Shown here: piece after piece, positions 9,018-17,219 of the stretch
How positions within the stretch are numbered: position 1 is the stretch's first letter
How the letters are laid out: every line of letters starts with the position of its first letter
Assembly (NCBI GenBank): GCA_947500135.1
Contig: CANMQX010000005.1
Coordinates: forward strand, 62,001-126,000
Length of the DNA stretch: 64,000 bases
From: an uncultured Paracoccaceae bacterium
GTDB lineage: Bacteria; Pseudomonadota; Alphaproteobacteria; Rhodobacterales; Rhodobacteraceae
Direction: 5' to 3'
Translations under genes and position numbers: made by a program
The notes under the pieces: model-generated
Seen by the model: the letters and a program-made list of their open reading frames with translations, nothing else
What the model was told of the DNA's origin: nothing
Databases searched by the model: none

Positions 9018-10627
9018 CCGCCTTCGCGCGCCAATGACCCTTTGTAATGCACAACCAACGCGCCGGTCAGCGGGGCTTTCAGCGCCACATCGAAATGAAA
9101 CCGCCCATCCGCCTCAAACTCCTGCGCGACGCTTTGGGGCAATAACCATTTGGGCAGCGGGATCGGCCCCAACCGACCCGACCGCACCGGGAAATGCAGC
9201 TGTTCATCGCGGACATGCAATCGGAGCGTAAAGGTAAACAAACCAAAGCGCTCTGTCATATGCGGACCGATCTTGCGCAGCTCTGATCGGAACACCTGAT
9301 CGCCAAACTGACGTTCCCAAATCTCCCCGCCATCGACCGGGGTCATGGTCACCTTCACGGCAATATCATCCGTGGCTTGCGGGAACCTAAACAGCAGGCC
9401 GATCAAGCGGGACAAGGCACTGCCCCCGCGCGTCACACTGGCACGCCCGACCCAACGGCGCGGGCCATAAACCTGATGCGCAGCCTGCACAGCAGGCGGT
9501 AACAGATCAAAATCCGCCCTCAATTGACGCTGAAACAGCGGAATGACAGGCGCGCCGTCCCGACGGGTGGTCACCGCCAAATCAGCCATGGCATCTTCGG
9601 CGGCCTTCAACGGGACCACCCCAACCGCAGGCCCGGCCCCCGGTGCGATCAAACCGGGATCGCGCAATATGGTCCTGGCAGCCACCGCCGGAATAAACGG
9701 CCCCTCGCCCGCTTTGACAACCATGCGCCAGCGGCGACGCTGCCAACCATCCGGGAACCGGGCGATCACCTCCACCGACATCCCACCCTTATCCGTACCA
9801 AACGGCGTCAGCCCCCGCGCCAGTAACAAAACAACCCTGACAAACCAATCGCTGATGGCAAACCCAAACCGTCCACGCAGCCACGACAAAACAGCCAGCG
9901 ACCCATTCATCAGCCGCAACTCCATCCCAGCACGAAACAGTACCGTGCGTGCATCAAAAGCAGCACCAAATAACCGCTGATCCGGCACTTCGATCATCCA
10001 GCCCGCGCGGATGATCCCCTGCCCCAGATCAAAGCGATCCGGGCGCGACCAACTGCGCACTGGCACCGTCACGCCATCAATGCGCAGATCAAAATCCTGC
10101 CCGCATTGATGCAAGATACTGCGCACAACCGCCTTGCCGCGCGGGGCGCGATTGCCGGGCAGAATGGCACTGCTGATCATATCAATCTCGGCCGCACCCT
10201 CCGTCAGGGCAGCAACAGCCGCCGATGACAGGGCGGGCACGCTCGACACACCGGACAGCGCGAAAACACCCGCCGCACGGGCCGCGGCATCCAGCGCCGC
10301 AATACCCGCACAAAAACCCGGATCATCTGCCAGATCAAGATAATGAACTTCTCGGGCGATACAGGCGCGGGGCAAGGCATAAGGATCATCACCGTAGGCA
10401 TGAAACGGACCCGCCGCATCAACAACAGCATCGGGGGCCAGCGCCCAAAGGGCACTCAGGTCCCCCATCCGATCAATGGCCACCGCCTGCGCCCCCACGG
10501 CATCCGCCAAATCAGCCGCCTTTTGGGCATTCCGCCCGGCCACCACCACATCATGGGCGTCACGGACCAGCAGACGGACCAACCGGGCGCCAAACACACC
10601 ATAGCCGCCCAGCACAACCACCTTCAT
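9014..10627 (-). CDS. Saccharopine dehydrogenase-like NADP-binding protein fused to DUF4166
   Basis: A 537-aa two-domain protein. The N-terminus is a Rossmann fold (VVVLGGYGVFGARLVRLLV, residues 3-21; VVAGRN; VVDAAGPF), as in saccharopine dehydrogenase-like reductases. The C-terminal part, from about residue 370, matches the DUF4166 layout (QVYGPRRWVGRASVTRG, FRFP, GEIWERQFG, then FTFTLRLHVRDEQLHFPV). The start overlaps the upstream DCC gene as ATGA, so the two are coupled. No substrate can be read from the sequence. Confidence 0.8.
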   Translation of the reverse strand: MKVVVLGGYGVFGARLVRLLVRDAHDVVVAGRNAQKAADLADAVGAQAVAIDRMGDLSALWALAPDAVVDAAGPFHAYGDDPYALPRACIAREVHYLDLADDPGFCAGIAALDAAARAAGVFALSGVSSVPALSSAAVAALTEGAAEIDMISSAILPGNRAPRGKAVVRSILHQCGQDFDLRIDGVTVPVRSWSRPDRFDLGQGIIRAGWMIEVPDQRLFGAAFDARTVLFRAGMELRLMNGSLAVLSWLRGRFGFAISDWFVRVVLLLARGLTPFGTDKGGMSVEVIARFPDGWQRRRWRMVVKAGEGPFIPAVAARTILRDPGLIAPGAGPAVGVVPLKAAEDAMADLAVTTRRDGAPVIPLFQRQLRADFDLLPPAVQAAHQVYGPRRWVGRASVTRGGSALSRLIGLLFRFPQATDDIAVKVTMTPVDGGEIWERQFGDQVFRSELRKIGPHMTERFGLFTFTLRLHVRDEQLHFPVRSGRLGPIPLPKWLLPQSVAQEFEADGRFHFDVALKAPLTGALVVHYKGSLAREGG

Positions 10628-11028
10628 TGCAATAGCCGGGCGCGAAAATCGGGATCAGGCAACGCACACATATCGCCACGGCCAAACAACGCATAACGGT
10701 TGCGGGCAATTCGGGCGTAAAGCCAATCGCGGATCGGGCGGGGGATCACCCGCAGGACAAGGCTTAGACGGCCCCAGCCACCAGATCGTTGGCCGACCCG
10801 GATCAACGCATCAAAATCACGCCAAACGCGACCATCCTCAATGAAAAGCCAACTATCTGGGTCCAGCGCATCCAACCCGTTCTGCCGCATCAGGTTGGCA
10901 CCGATTTCAGACTGGATCGGGGCAATACGGATCTGACCCGATTTATCGATGCGATGAATGAACCCGGCACCCCAACTGCACAAGGCACACGTGGCATCCA
11001 TCACAGCAATCGGCGGGGCGTCAGACAT
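10624..11028 (-). CDS. DCC family (DUF393) thiol-disulfide oxidoreductase-like protein
   Basis: A 134-aa protein of the DUF393/DCC family. The D-A-T-C-A-L-C motif near the N-terminus (about residues 11-17) is the name-giving D-x-x-CxxC, which suggests redox or metal chemistry. The C-terminal WLYARIARNRYALFGR is the other conserved block. I set the start at 11028 (MSDAPPIAV); a longer frame would extend into the upstream gene. No strong ribosome site is visible, and the gene lies eight bases after its neighbour, so it is probably coupled. Confidence 0.85.
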   Translation of the reverse strand: MSDAPPIAVMDATCALCSWGAGFIHRIDKSGQIRIAPIQSEIGANLMRQNGLDALDPDSWLFIEDGRVWRDFDALIRVGQRSGGWGRLSLVLRVIPRPIRDWLYARIARNRYALFGRGDMCALPDPDFRARLLQ

Positions 11029-11036
11029 GGTGCGGG

Positions 11037-12854
11037 TCAAACACCGGTCGCCTTGAACTTCTCCATCAGATAGGGGCCGGACCGCACGGGCGGATAGGTG
11101 TCCGATCCATCCAGCGGCACAATCTGCGCCTCCCAATCGGGTTGATGAAAAAAAGCAAGCGATTGGCGGGCGGGCTGACCGGGGCGGGCCACAACACGGT
11201 GCAATGTGCTGACCCAGCGGTCAGCCGTCCAACGGGCCATCAAATCACCGATATTGATGACAAAAGCACCCTCGGGCGCCGGGACATCCACCCACCCGTC
11301 GCCCTGCATCACCTGCAACCCCTGACTGTCGGGCTGCGGCAACAGGATGGTCAGGGAACCATAATCGGTATGCGCGCCCGCACGCTGCTGCTTGTCCAAC
11401 GGGGCATCGGTCGTCGCCGGATAATGCAATGCCCGCAGGGCCGAGATCGGATGCGCAATAAAGGGGTCAAAATGATCCTCTGGCAACGCCAACGCGGCAG
11501 CAAAGGCGCGCATGACCCGCGCGGCCAAATCCTCCATCGCCGCGTAATAATCCTCCCAGGCTGAACGAAACCCCGGCAAATCCGGCCACAATGTGGGCTG
11601 ATAACAAAAGGCCAACGCATCAGGATTGGCACCGGCAGGCACCATCAAAGGGCCGCCGTTGAAACTCTCTTTCAAATCTGGCGGCGTGTCTTCGCCCTTG
11701 GAACGGGCCAACGCCTCGGCATCGGGGCCCAGATAACCATATGGGTAGCCCTGATAAGGCGGCGCCACTTGCTGCTTGGCAGCGGCCCCCTGCGCGAAAA
11801 ACCCGGCCGTCGCGGCCCAGACCCGGTCAATAATCGCCTGATCCACCCCATGCCCCTGCAACACCAGAAACCCGGTGTCACGGCAATGCTGATCCAGAAC
11901 CGACGCGATGTCGTGGCGTGCGTCTTGACGCGCGGCTTCAAACGCCGCCAGATCAAAAACCGGAAAGCTCACCCCCAACACATCCCGCCAGGAATACTGC
12001 GGGGCAAAGCCAACCATCTGCTTGGCCTTGTCATTGGCATAAAATGTCTCATCCGGGCGCATCTCGCGCCGCATCTCAACACCTTGATAGAACCGTTCAG
12101 CCACAACATCCGAGGTGACGCCAACCGACATATCGTCATTTGACACGTTAAACACCTGATAGCCCAACCCATCGGTGCGCAGACAACAATCCACCATATG
12201 GCCCAGATCGCGCGCATCGATATAGGCAAAGATATTGCGACGGCGCAGGGCCGGGTCATCCATGAAAGCCGGGAAATGCAGGGCATATTCATCCGGCTCA
12301 ATCACATTATTGATGCGCAACCCGTAAATATCCGCCCCTGTACGCGCCTGAAAGGACCGGGCAGTCGCCTCGTTACAAACCTTGGACATCGCATAGCTGT
12401 CATGGGGAATGGTCGGATGATCCTCATCAACCGGGACATAGTCGGGCTTTACCTCACCATCGGCAAAACAGACGCCGTAGGTCGTCTCCGAACTGGCGAA
12501 AATCACCTTGGGAATACCCAACTTCACCGCAGCTTCGATCACATTATAGGTACTCAGGGTATTTTGACGAAAACACTCCCCATCGGTGCCGATCATCACC
12601 CGGGGGACGGCGGCGAAATGCACCACGGCATCATAACGGGGGACACCCGTACCCTCATCCAGTTCAGGGAAATCCGTGAACTGGGACATGGCACCAATCA
12701 CCTGACCTGCATCACACAAATCAATCAGCAATTCCGAACAATCAAGTCCCGATGGAACGCGATCCAGGTTCAAAACCCTATGGCCCTGCTCCTGCAAATG
12801 GCGGATCGCCCATTTGCCCGCCTTGCCACTGCCGCCCGTAAAGACTACCCGCAT
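11037..12854 (-). CDS. Fused NAD-dependent epimerase/SDR and 2-oxoglutarate/Fe(II) oxygenase
   Basis: A 605-aa fusion. Residues 1-294 form an extended SDR with TGGSGKAG at the N-terminus, SSETTYG, and the catalytic YAMSK. Residues 295-605 are an isopenicillin-N-synthase-like oxygenase with the HTDYGSLTILL iron ligands, the distal His in TLHRV, and the 2-oxoglutarate Arg in RQSLAFF. The start at 12854 has GGAG six bases upstream. The junction codons are TTG-GGG-GTG-AGC. Removing one G from the run at 11972-11976 would end the SDR at a TGA overlapping a GTG start for the oxygenase. The fusion may therefore be a recent frameshift or a sequencing error. Confidence 0.8.
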   Translation of the reverse strand: MRVVFTGGSGKAGKWAIRHLQEQGHRVLNLDRVPSGLDCSELLIDLCDAGQVIGAMSQFTDFPELDEGTGVPRYDAVVHFAAVPRVMIGTDGECFRQNTLSTYNVIEAAVKLGIPKVIFASSETTYGVCFADGEVKPDYVPVDEDHPTIPHDSYAMSKVCNEATARSFQARTGADIYGLRINNVIEPDEYALHFPAFMDDPALRRRNIFAYIDARDLGHMVDCCLRTDGLGYQVFNVSNDDMSVGVTSDVVAERFYQGVEMRREMRPDETFYANDKAKQMVGFAPQYSWRDVLGVSFPVFDLAAFEAARQDARHDIASVLDQHCRDTGFLVLQGHGVDQAIIDRVWAATAGFFAQGAAAKQQVAPPYQGYPYGYLGPDAEALARSKGEDTPPDLKESFNGGPLMVPAGANPDALAFCYQPTLWPDLPGFRSAWEDYYAAMEDLAARVMRAFAAALALPEDHFDPFIAHPISALRALHYPATTDAPLDKQQRAGAHTDYGSLTILLPQPDSQGLQVMQGDGWVDVPAPEGAFVINIGDLMARWTADRWVSTLHRVVARPGQPARQSLAFFHQPDWEAQIVPLDGSDTYPPVRSGPYLMEKFKATGV

Positions 12855-12937
12855 CACCCACTCCGCTCGTTCGCGGTAACCTAGCCACCTTTGCATGATA
12901 CAGGCAAGCACAGAGCAGGCGGCAAAACACCCCCTCC

Positions 12938-12984
12938 AAAAACAAAAAAACGACGACGCCCGGGAGGAGGTGGGCATCGCCGTC
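12938..12984 (-). terminator. Intrinsic terminator ending the CcsR-like RNA array
   Basis: On the minus strand, GACGGCGAUGCCC pairs with GGGCGUCGUCGUU over 13 bp. Three of the pairs are G-U wobbles that only form in minus-strand RNA. The helix is followed by two T tracts (seven and five T separated by a G). The loop is ACCTCCTCCC, so the terminator is also the last small-RNA hairpin. It separates the DUF1127/small-RNA unit from the SDR-oxygenase operon, whose ATG is about 85 bp further on. Confidence 0.85.
12949..12984 (-). ncRNA. CcsR-like small RNA hairpin 7 (terminal)
   Basis: Seventh CCTCCTCCC-loop hairpin downstream of the DUF1127 gene. The loop motif lies at 12962-12970 (complement) and is an exact nonamer. 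The stem is the 13-bp helix of the terminator. In the Rhodobacter CcsR/cuckoo family the last member likewise carries the terminator. Identity is inferred from context and loop sequence. Confidence 0.75.
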
Positions 12985-12990
12985 TTTATT

Positions 12991-13042
12991 GATCAGCGCC
13001 CGCTCAAAGGGAGGAGAGAGCAAAGGCGCGTCCTCGCTGATC
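12991..13042 (-). ncRNA. CcsR-like small RNA hairpin 6
   Basis: Perfect 8-bp outer arms GATCAGCG/CGCTGATC (12991-12998, 13035-13042), with an inner GCTC/GAGC stem and GCGCC/GGCGC pairing. The loop holds TCTCCTCCC on the minus strand (13009-13017), one base off the nonamer. Its 13035-13042 arm is also used by hairpin 5, so the two structures are mutually exclusive unless the RNA is cleaved between them. Confidence 0.65.
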
Positions 13043-13072
13043 TTGCTCGGGAGGAGGTGAGCGCCATCAGCG
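13035..13072 (-). ncRNA. CcsR-like small RNA hairpin 5
   Basis: Arms CGCTGAT (13035-13041) and ATCAGCG (13066-13072) with an inner GCTC/GAGC stem. They close on a loop with an exact CCTCCTCCC on the minus strand (13049-13057). It competes with hairpin 6 for the arm at 13035-13042. Confidence 0.7.
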
Positions 13073-13081
13073 GTGTCATCG

Positions 13082-13116
13082 GTTCCAACCCGGGAGGAGG
13101 TGGGCGGTCCCGAAAC
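13082..13116 (-). ncRNA. CcsR-like small RNA hairpin 4
   Basis: In minus-strand RNA, GUUUC pairs with GGAAC (one U-G wobble) and inner GCCC pairs with GGGU, exposing an exact CCUCCUCCC (13092-13100, complement). The wobbles would be A-C mismatches in plus-strand RNA, which supports minus-strand transcription. Confidence 0.65.
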
Positions 13117-13127
13117 TGGTCATTAAA

Positions 13128-13161
13128 GTGGCGGCATTCGGGAAGAGGTGAACGCCGCCAC
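13128..13161 (-). ncRNA. CcsR-like small RNA hairpin 3
   Basis: Perfect 8-bp arms GTGGCGGC/GCCGCCAC (13128-13135, 13154-13161). The 18-nt loop contains CCTCTTCCC on the minus strand (13140-13148), a one-base variant of the nonamer and so the most divergent loop with respect to the anti-Shine-Dalgarno core. Confidence 0.65.
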
Positions 13162-13170
13162 CTTATTGGC

Positions 13171-13207
13171 GACCCCTTGCTCAGGGAGGAGGAGAGAGCG
13201 CAGGGTC
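13171..13207 (-). ncRNA. CcsR-like small RNA hairpin 2
   Basis: Outer arms GACCC/GGGTC (13171-13175, 13203-13207) with inner GCTC/GAGC pairing. The loop carries an exact CCTCCTCCC on the minus strand (13184-13192, complement), extended 5' by TCT. Confidence 0.7.
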
Positions 13208-13212
13208 ATTCA

Positions 13213-13242
13213 GATCGGCCTAAAGGGAGGAGGCAGCCGATC
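13213..13242 (-). ncRNA. CcsR-like small RNA hairpin 1
   Basis: Perfect 7-bp arms GATCGGC/GCCGATC (13213-13219, 13236-13242) around a 16-nt loop with an exact CCTCCTCCC on the minus strand (13225-13233). It begins 12 bp after the DUF1127 stop codon, so it is almost certainly processed from the same transcript. Confidence 0.75.
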
Positions 13243-13253
13243 CGATCCTTGAA

Positions 13254-13469
13254 TTACTTGCCGTATGCGGCCTCAAAGGCCAGGCTGTTGATCATTGAAC
13301 GGCTGATGCCCAGATCAGCCAAGTCGCGGTTTGACAGGCTTTCCAGCTCTGCCAGTGTTGTGCGGTATACTTTGCGCTTGGCCGCTTTTTCAGCCCAGTG
13401 CGCGCGCAGTTCTGCAAAACGTGCGCCCCATGTTGTGCCGCCGGTGCGGATGTCTGTGATAAATGCCAT
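13254..13469 (-). CDS. ccaF1: DUF1127 protein, CcaF1-like, heading the small-RNA array
   Basis: A 71-aa basic protein with the DUF1127 signature near its C-terminus: RTTLAELESLSNRDLADLGISRSMI. In Rhodobacter sphaeroides the gene upstream of the CcsR RNAs encodes a DUF1127 protein (CcaF1) reported as RNA-binding and involved in small-RNA maturation. The seven hairpins directly downstream make orthology likely. I chose the ATG at 13469, where AGAG lies eight bases upstream; an ATG at 13484 has no ribosome site. Control by RpoHI/RpoHII is expected from the Rhodobacter system, but I did not identify a clear promoter. Confidence 0.85.
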   Translation of the reverse strand: MAFITDIRTGGTTWGARFAELRAHWAEKAAKRKVYRTTLAELESLSNRDLADLGISRSMINSLAFEAAYGK

Positions 13470-13571
13470 CGGTTCGTCTCTCATCTAATTCGGTTACGGG
13501 CGTTTCACCCTGTTGCCGCTAACATGTATGATTATGCTGCGCATGCACAATACTTTTTGCTGCAACGCAGC

Positions 13572-13588
13572 TATGCAGAATTTGCATA
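13572..13588. promoter_or_regulatory. Palindrome between ccaF1-like gene and mrp
   Basis: Perfect inverted repeat TATGCA-N5-TGCATA in the 247-bp divergent intergenic region, with a neighbouring GCTGC-N3-GCAGC repeat. Its position suggests a protein-binding site serving one or both divergent genes. No known consensus is recognised. Confidence 0.3.
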
Positions 13589-13716
13589 AGCATTCCTGAC
13601 CTTTCGTCATGAAATCGTCGCAATTTCGGGCATGACGCCGCATGCCCTTGCGGTTTGCCCAAAAGCCGCCCAAAACTGCCTCCAATTCGATCATTTTGAT
13701 AAGCGGAGCGTTCACC

Positions 13717-14790
13717 ATGGCCACGACACGCGATGAAATTCTGGGCGCATTGGCACGACTCACCCTGCCCGGCGGCACGGATCTGGTGTCGGCAGATATG
13801 GTACGGGCATTGACCATCGACGGCGGAACCGTCCGTTTTGTGATCGAGGCTGCCACACCAGAAGACGCCAGCAAGATGGAAGGCATCCGCAGCGCGGCCG
13901 AACAACTGGTCAGCGCCCTGCCCGGTGTCGATAAGGCGTCGGTCATCCTCACGGCCCACGGGCCCGCGACAAAGGCACCCGAACCGCCCCAGCTCAAACT
14001 CGGGCGGCATCCAACACCGCAATCCGGCCCCGCACCCGTGGCCGGTGTGGACCGGATCCTTGCCATCGGGTCCGGCAAGGGCGGGGTCGGCAAATCCACC
14101 GTTTCCTCCAACCTTGCCGTGGCCTTGGCCAAGGAAGGGCGCAAGGTGGGGCTTCTGGATGCCGATATCTACGGGCCCTCACAACCACGCATGATGGGCG
14201 TGTCCAAACGGCCCGGCAGCCCCGATGGCAAAACGATCATCCCTTTGCAGGCCCATGGGGTCACCATGATGTCGATCGGGCTGATGGTGGACCCTGACAA
14301 GGCGGTCGTCTGGCGCGGGCCAATGCTGATGGGGGCGTTGCAGCAGATGCTGGGGCAGGTGCAATGGGGCAAACTGGACGTCTTGATCGTCGATCTGCCG
14401 CCCGGCACCGGCGATGTGCAACTGACGCTTTGCCAGAAAACCAAACTGACCGGCGCAGTCGTCGTCAGCACGCCGCAGGATGTGGCACTGATTGATGCGC
14501 GCAAGGCGATTGACATGTTTAACAACCTGCACACGCCGGTACTGGGGCTGATTGAAAACATGTCGACCTTCATCTGCCCCACCTGCAATAGCGAATGGGA
14601 TATCTTCGGCCGTGGCGGCGTCGCGGCAGAGGCGGAAAAGATCGGCGCACCCTTCCTTGGGGCACTGCCCATCGATTTGGACACACGGCTCGCCGGGGAT
14701 GGCGGCACACCTATCGCCGCAGGCGACGGCCCCATGGCAGAGGCTTACGGCGTTCTGGCGCGGAGGTTTATCGAAGGCGGCATGGCATGA
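13717..14790 (+). CDS. mrp: Mrp/NBP35 family Fe-S cluster carrier ATPase
   Basis: A 357-aa cytosolic P-loop ATPase that carries Fe-S clusters to apoproteins (ApbC/Mrp). Seen: an N-terminal DUF59-type domain, the deviant Walker [18 protein letters not shown] (about residues 118-134), Walker B-like [12 protein letters not shown], and the C-P-T-C pair ([14 protein letters not shown]) that binds the bridging cluster. The start at 13717 has CGGAG eight bases upstream; a longer frame to 13642 lacks support. The stop overlaps the downstream GNAT start. Confidence 0.95.
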   Translation: MATTRDEILGALARLTLPGGTDLVSADMVRALTIDGGTVRFVIEAATPEDASKMEGIRSAAEQLVSALPGVDKASVILTAHGPATKAPEPPQLKLGRHPTPQSGPAPVAGVDRILAIGSGKGGVGKSTVSSNLAVALAKEGRKVGLLDADIYGPSQPRMMGVSKRPGSPDGKTIIPLQAHGVTMMSIGLMVDPDKAVVWRGPMLMGALQQMLGQVQWGKLDVLIVDLPPGTGDVQLTLCQKTKLTGAVVVSTPQDVALIDARKAIDMFNNLHTPVLGLIENMSTFICPTCNSEWDIFGRGGVAAEAEKIGAPFLGALPIDLDTRLAGDGGTPIAAGDGPMAEAYGVLARRFIEGGMA

Positions 14791-15278
14791 TCATCAGGCA
14801 GGCGCAGGCCGACGATTTTGACGCAATCTGGCCGCTCTTGCGCGATGTGTTCCGGGCGGGTGACACCTATGCCGTCGATCCAAAAATCAGCAAGGCGGAT
14901 GCGCAGGCCTATTGGATGACCAGCGCCGCCGCAACTTACGTGGCCGAAACGGACAACGGGATCGTCGGCACCTACTATATCAAGACCAACCAACCCGGCG
15001 GCGGGGCGCATATCTGCAATTGCGGATACATCGTCGGGGCGGATGCGCGCGGGCAAGGGTTGGCGGCGACCATGTGCAACCATAGCCAGACGCAGGCCGC
15101 CGCAATGGGTTACCATGCGATGCAATTCAACTTCGTGCTGGCCAGCAATACCGGGGCGGTGCGGCTTTGGCAGCGGCTTGGGTTTGACACGGTCGGCACG
15201 ATCCCCGACGCATTCAACCACCCGCAGCAGGGGTTGGTGAATGCCTTTGTGATGTACAAGAAACTGCACCGGGACTAG
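14787..15278 (+). CDS. GNAT family N-acetyltransferase
   Basis: A 163-aa acetyltransferase. The acetyl-CoA-binding region reads [20 protein letters not shown] (about residues 79-98), the canonical R/Q-x-x-G-x-A/G motif, followed by [13 protein letters not shown] near the C-terminus. It starts with an ATGA overlap with mrp, so the two are co-expressed. The substrate is unknown. Confidence 0.85.
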   Translation: MIIRQAQADDFDAIWPLLRDVFRAGDTYAVDPKISKADAQAYWMTSAAATYVAETDNGIVGTYYIKTNQPGGGAHICNCGYIVGADARGQGLAATMCNHSQTQAAAMGYHAMQFNFVLASNTGAVRLWQRLGFDTVGTIPDAFNHPQQGLVNAFVMYKKLHRD

Positions 15279-15357
15279 GCCAACCAACCACAAGACCAAC
15301 GTCGCATTGGGCAAATCAGGCGCACATGGCACAATCCCCCCTTCGATTAAGGGAGGA

Positions 15358-17166
15358 ATGACTTTGCTTGATACAACAACAAATGATCAGGTTTCTACTT
15401 TTCTGAACGATTTCGGCGGGGCACTTGCGGCGGGTGATATCGGCGCTGCCACCGCCATGTTTGTCGATGACTGCTATTGGCGCGATCTGGTCAGCTTCAC
15501 CTGGAACATCAAAACCATGGAAGGGCCGGATCAGGTCCGGGACATGCTGACCGCGCAACTGGACAGCACCAAACCAACCAATTGGGAAATCGCCGAAGGC
15601 GAAACAGCCACCGAAGACGGAGGTGTGACAACCGCATGGATCACCTTTGAAACAGGGGTTTCACGCGGCTACGGGCTGCTGCGCCTGCGTGATGGGAAAA
15701 TCTGGACGCTGCTGACCACGATGGCCGAATTGAAAGGGCACGAGGAACCGCTGGGCCACGAAAGGCCACTTGGGGCCAAACACGGGGCGGGCAAGAACCG
15801 GCTGACATGGGCGGAAGAGATTGAAAAAGAATGTGCCGAACTGGGCTACAAAACCCAACCCTATGTGGTGATCATCGGCGGCGGGCAAGGCGGGATCGCC
15901 CTGGGCGCACGGCTGCGGCAACTGGGCGTGCCGACGATCATTGTCGAGAAAAATGAAAAGCCGGGCGATAGCTGGCGGAACCGGTACAAATCGCTCTGCC
16001 TGCATGACCCGGTCTGGTATGACCACCTGCCCTACCTGCCTTTCCCGCCGAACTGGCCGGTCTTTGCACCCAAGGACAAGATTGGCGATTGGCTGGAAAT
16101 GTACACCAAGATCATGGAGCTGAACTACTGGACCCGCTCCACCGTGCAAAACGCCAAATATGACGAGACCAGCAAGGAATGGACCGTCACCGTGGATCGG
16201 GACGGCGAAACCGTCACGCTAAAGCCCAAGCAAGTGGTCTTTGCCACTGGCATGTCCGCCAAAGCCAACATGCCCAACTTCCCCGGCATGGACAGCTTCA
16301 AGGGCGACCAACAGCATTCCAGCCAACACCCCGGACCGGATGCCTATAAGGGCAAAAAGGCGGTGGTCATCGGCTCCAACAACTCGGCGCATGATATCTG
16401 CGCGGCCTTGTGGGAAGGCGATGTTGACGTGACCATGGTGCAGCGATCATCAACGCATATCGTGCGTTCCGAACCACTGATGGAAATCGGGCTGGGCGAT
16501 CTCTACTCCGAACGGGCAGTCGCTTCGGGGGTGACAACACAAAAGGCCGATCTGATCTTTGCATCGCTCCCCTATGCAATCCTGCACGAATTCCAGATCC
16601 CCGTGTATGACAAGATCAAAGAGGTAGACGCCGACTTTTATGCCGATCTTGAAAAGGCCGGGTTCCAGCTTGATTGGGGGGCGGACGGATCAGGGCTCTT
16701 TATGAAATATCTGCGGCGCGGTTCGGGCTATTACATCGATGTGGGGGCCAGCCAGTTGATCATCGATGGCAAGATCAAGCTGAAAGCGGGACAAGTCACC
16801 GAAGTCGTCCCCGACGGCGTGCTGCTTGACGACGGAACCAAGCTTGAGGCCGACCTGATCGTCTACGCCACCGGCTATGGCTCCATGAACGGCTGGGTCG
16901 CCGACCTGATCGATCAGGACACGGCTGATCAGGTGGGCAAGGTCTGGGGTCTCGGCTCCGACACGCCCAAGGACCCCGGCCCATGGGAAGGTGAACAGCG
17001 CAACATGTGGAAACCCACACAGGTCGAAAACCTCTGGTTCCACGGCGGCAACCTGCACCAGTCGCGACACTATTCGCAGTTCCTGTCGCTGCAGCTCAAG
17101 GCACGGATGGAAGGGATCGACACCCCCGTCTACGGACTGCAAGCGGTGCACCACAACGGACGATAA
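15358..17166 (+). CDS. Flavin-containing monooxygenase with N-terminal NTF2-like domain
   Basis: A 602-aa flavoprotein. Residues 1-130 form a SnoaL/NTF2-like cone domain (FVDDCYWRDLVSFTWNIKT). The rest is an FMO/Baeyer-Villiger-type oxidoreductase with the FAD motif IIGGGQGGIALGARL (about residues 172-186), the PGDSWRNRYKSLCLHDP segment, and the NADPH motif VVIGSNNSAHDICAAL. The motif YATGYGS lies near the C-terminus. The start has GGGAGG just upstream, and a perfect hairpin follows the stop. The domain order is shared by related proteins of unknown substrate in this bacterial family. Confidence 0.85.
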   Translation: MTLLDTTTNDQVSTFLNDFGGALAAGDIGAATAMFVDDCYWRDLVSFTWNIKTMEGPDQVRDMLTAQLDSTKPTNWEIAEGETATEDGGVTTAWITFETGVSRGYGLLRLRDGKIWTLLTTMAELKGHEEPLGHERPLGAKHGAGKNRLTWAEEIEKECAELGYKTQPYVVIIGGGQGGIALGARLRQLGVPTIIVEKNEKPGDSWRNRYKSLCLHDPVWYDHLPYLPFPPNWPVFAPKDKIGDWLEMYTKIMELNYWTRSTVQNAKYDETSKEWTVTVDRDGETVTLKPKQVVFATGMSAKANMPNFPGMDSFKGDQQHSSQHPGPDAYKGKKAVVIGSNNSAHDICAALWEGDVDVTMVQRSSTHIVRSEPLMEIGLGDLYSERAVASGVTTQKADLIFASLPYAILHEFQIPVYDKIKEVDADFYADLEKAGFQLDWGADGSGLFMKYLRRGSGYYIDVGASQLIIDGKIKLKAGQVTEVVPDGVLLDDGTKLEADLIVYATGYGSMNGWVADLIDQDTADQVGKVWGLGSDTPKDPGPWEGEQRNMWKPTQVENLWFHGGNLHQSRHYSQFLSLQLKARMEGIDTPVYGLQAVHHNGR

Positions 17167-17172
17167 GGTACC

Positions 17173-17195
17173 GGGTGCGTGCGCGGCACGCACCC
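17173..17195 (+). terminator. Perfect 10-bp hairpin after the FMO gene
   Basis: GGGTGCGTGC-GCG-GCACGCACCC begins six bases after the FMO stop. The stem is strong but no T tract follows, so it may stabilise the 3' end or assist factor-dependent termination rather than be a classical intrinsic terminator. Confidence 0.5.
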
Positions 17196-17219
17196 AACCG
17201 CCCTTAGACCGCGCGCCCG

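Noticed and set aside
12960..13235. Recurring GGGAGGAGG considered as a CRISPR or tandem ribosome-site array
   Set aside because: Spacing is irregular, each copy is inside its own inverted repeat, and the complement is the known CcsR loop motif.
12895..13488. 197-codon plus-strand frame across the GGGAGGAGG repeats
   Set aside because: It reads through the small-RNA hairpins; wobble pairs and the T tract show that the functional strand is minus.
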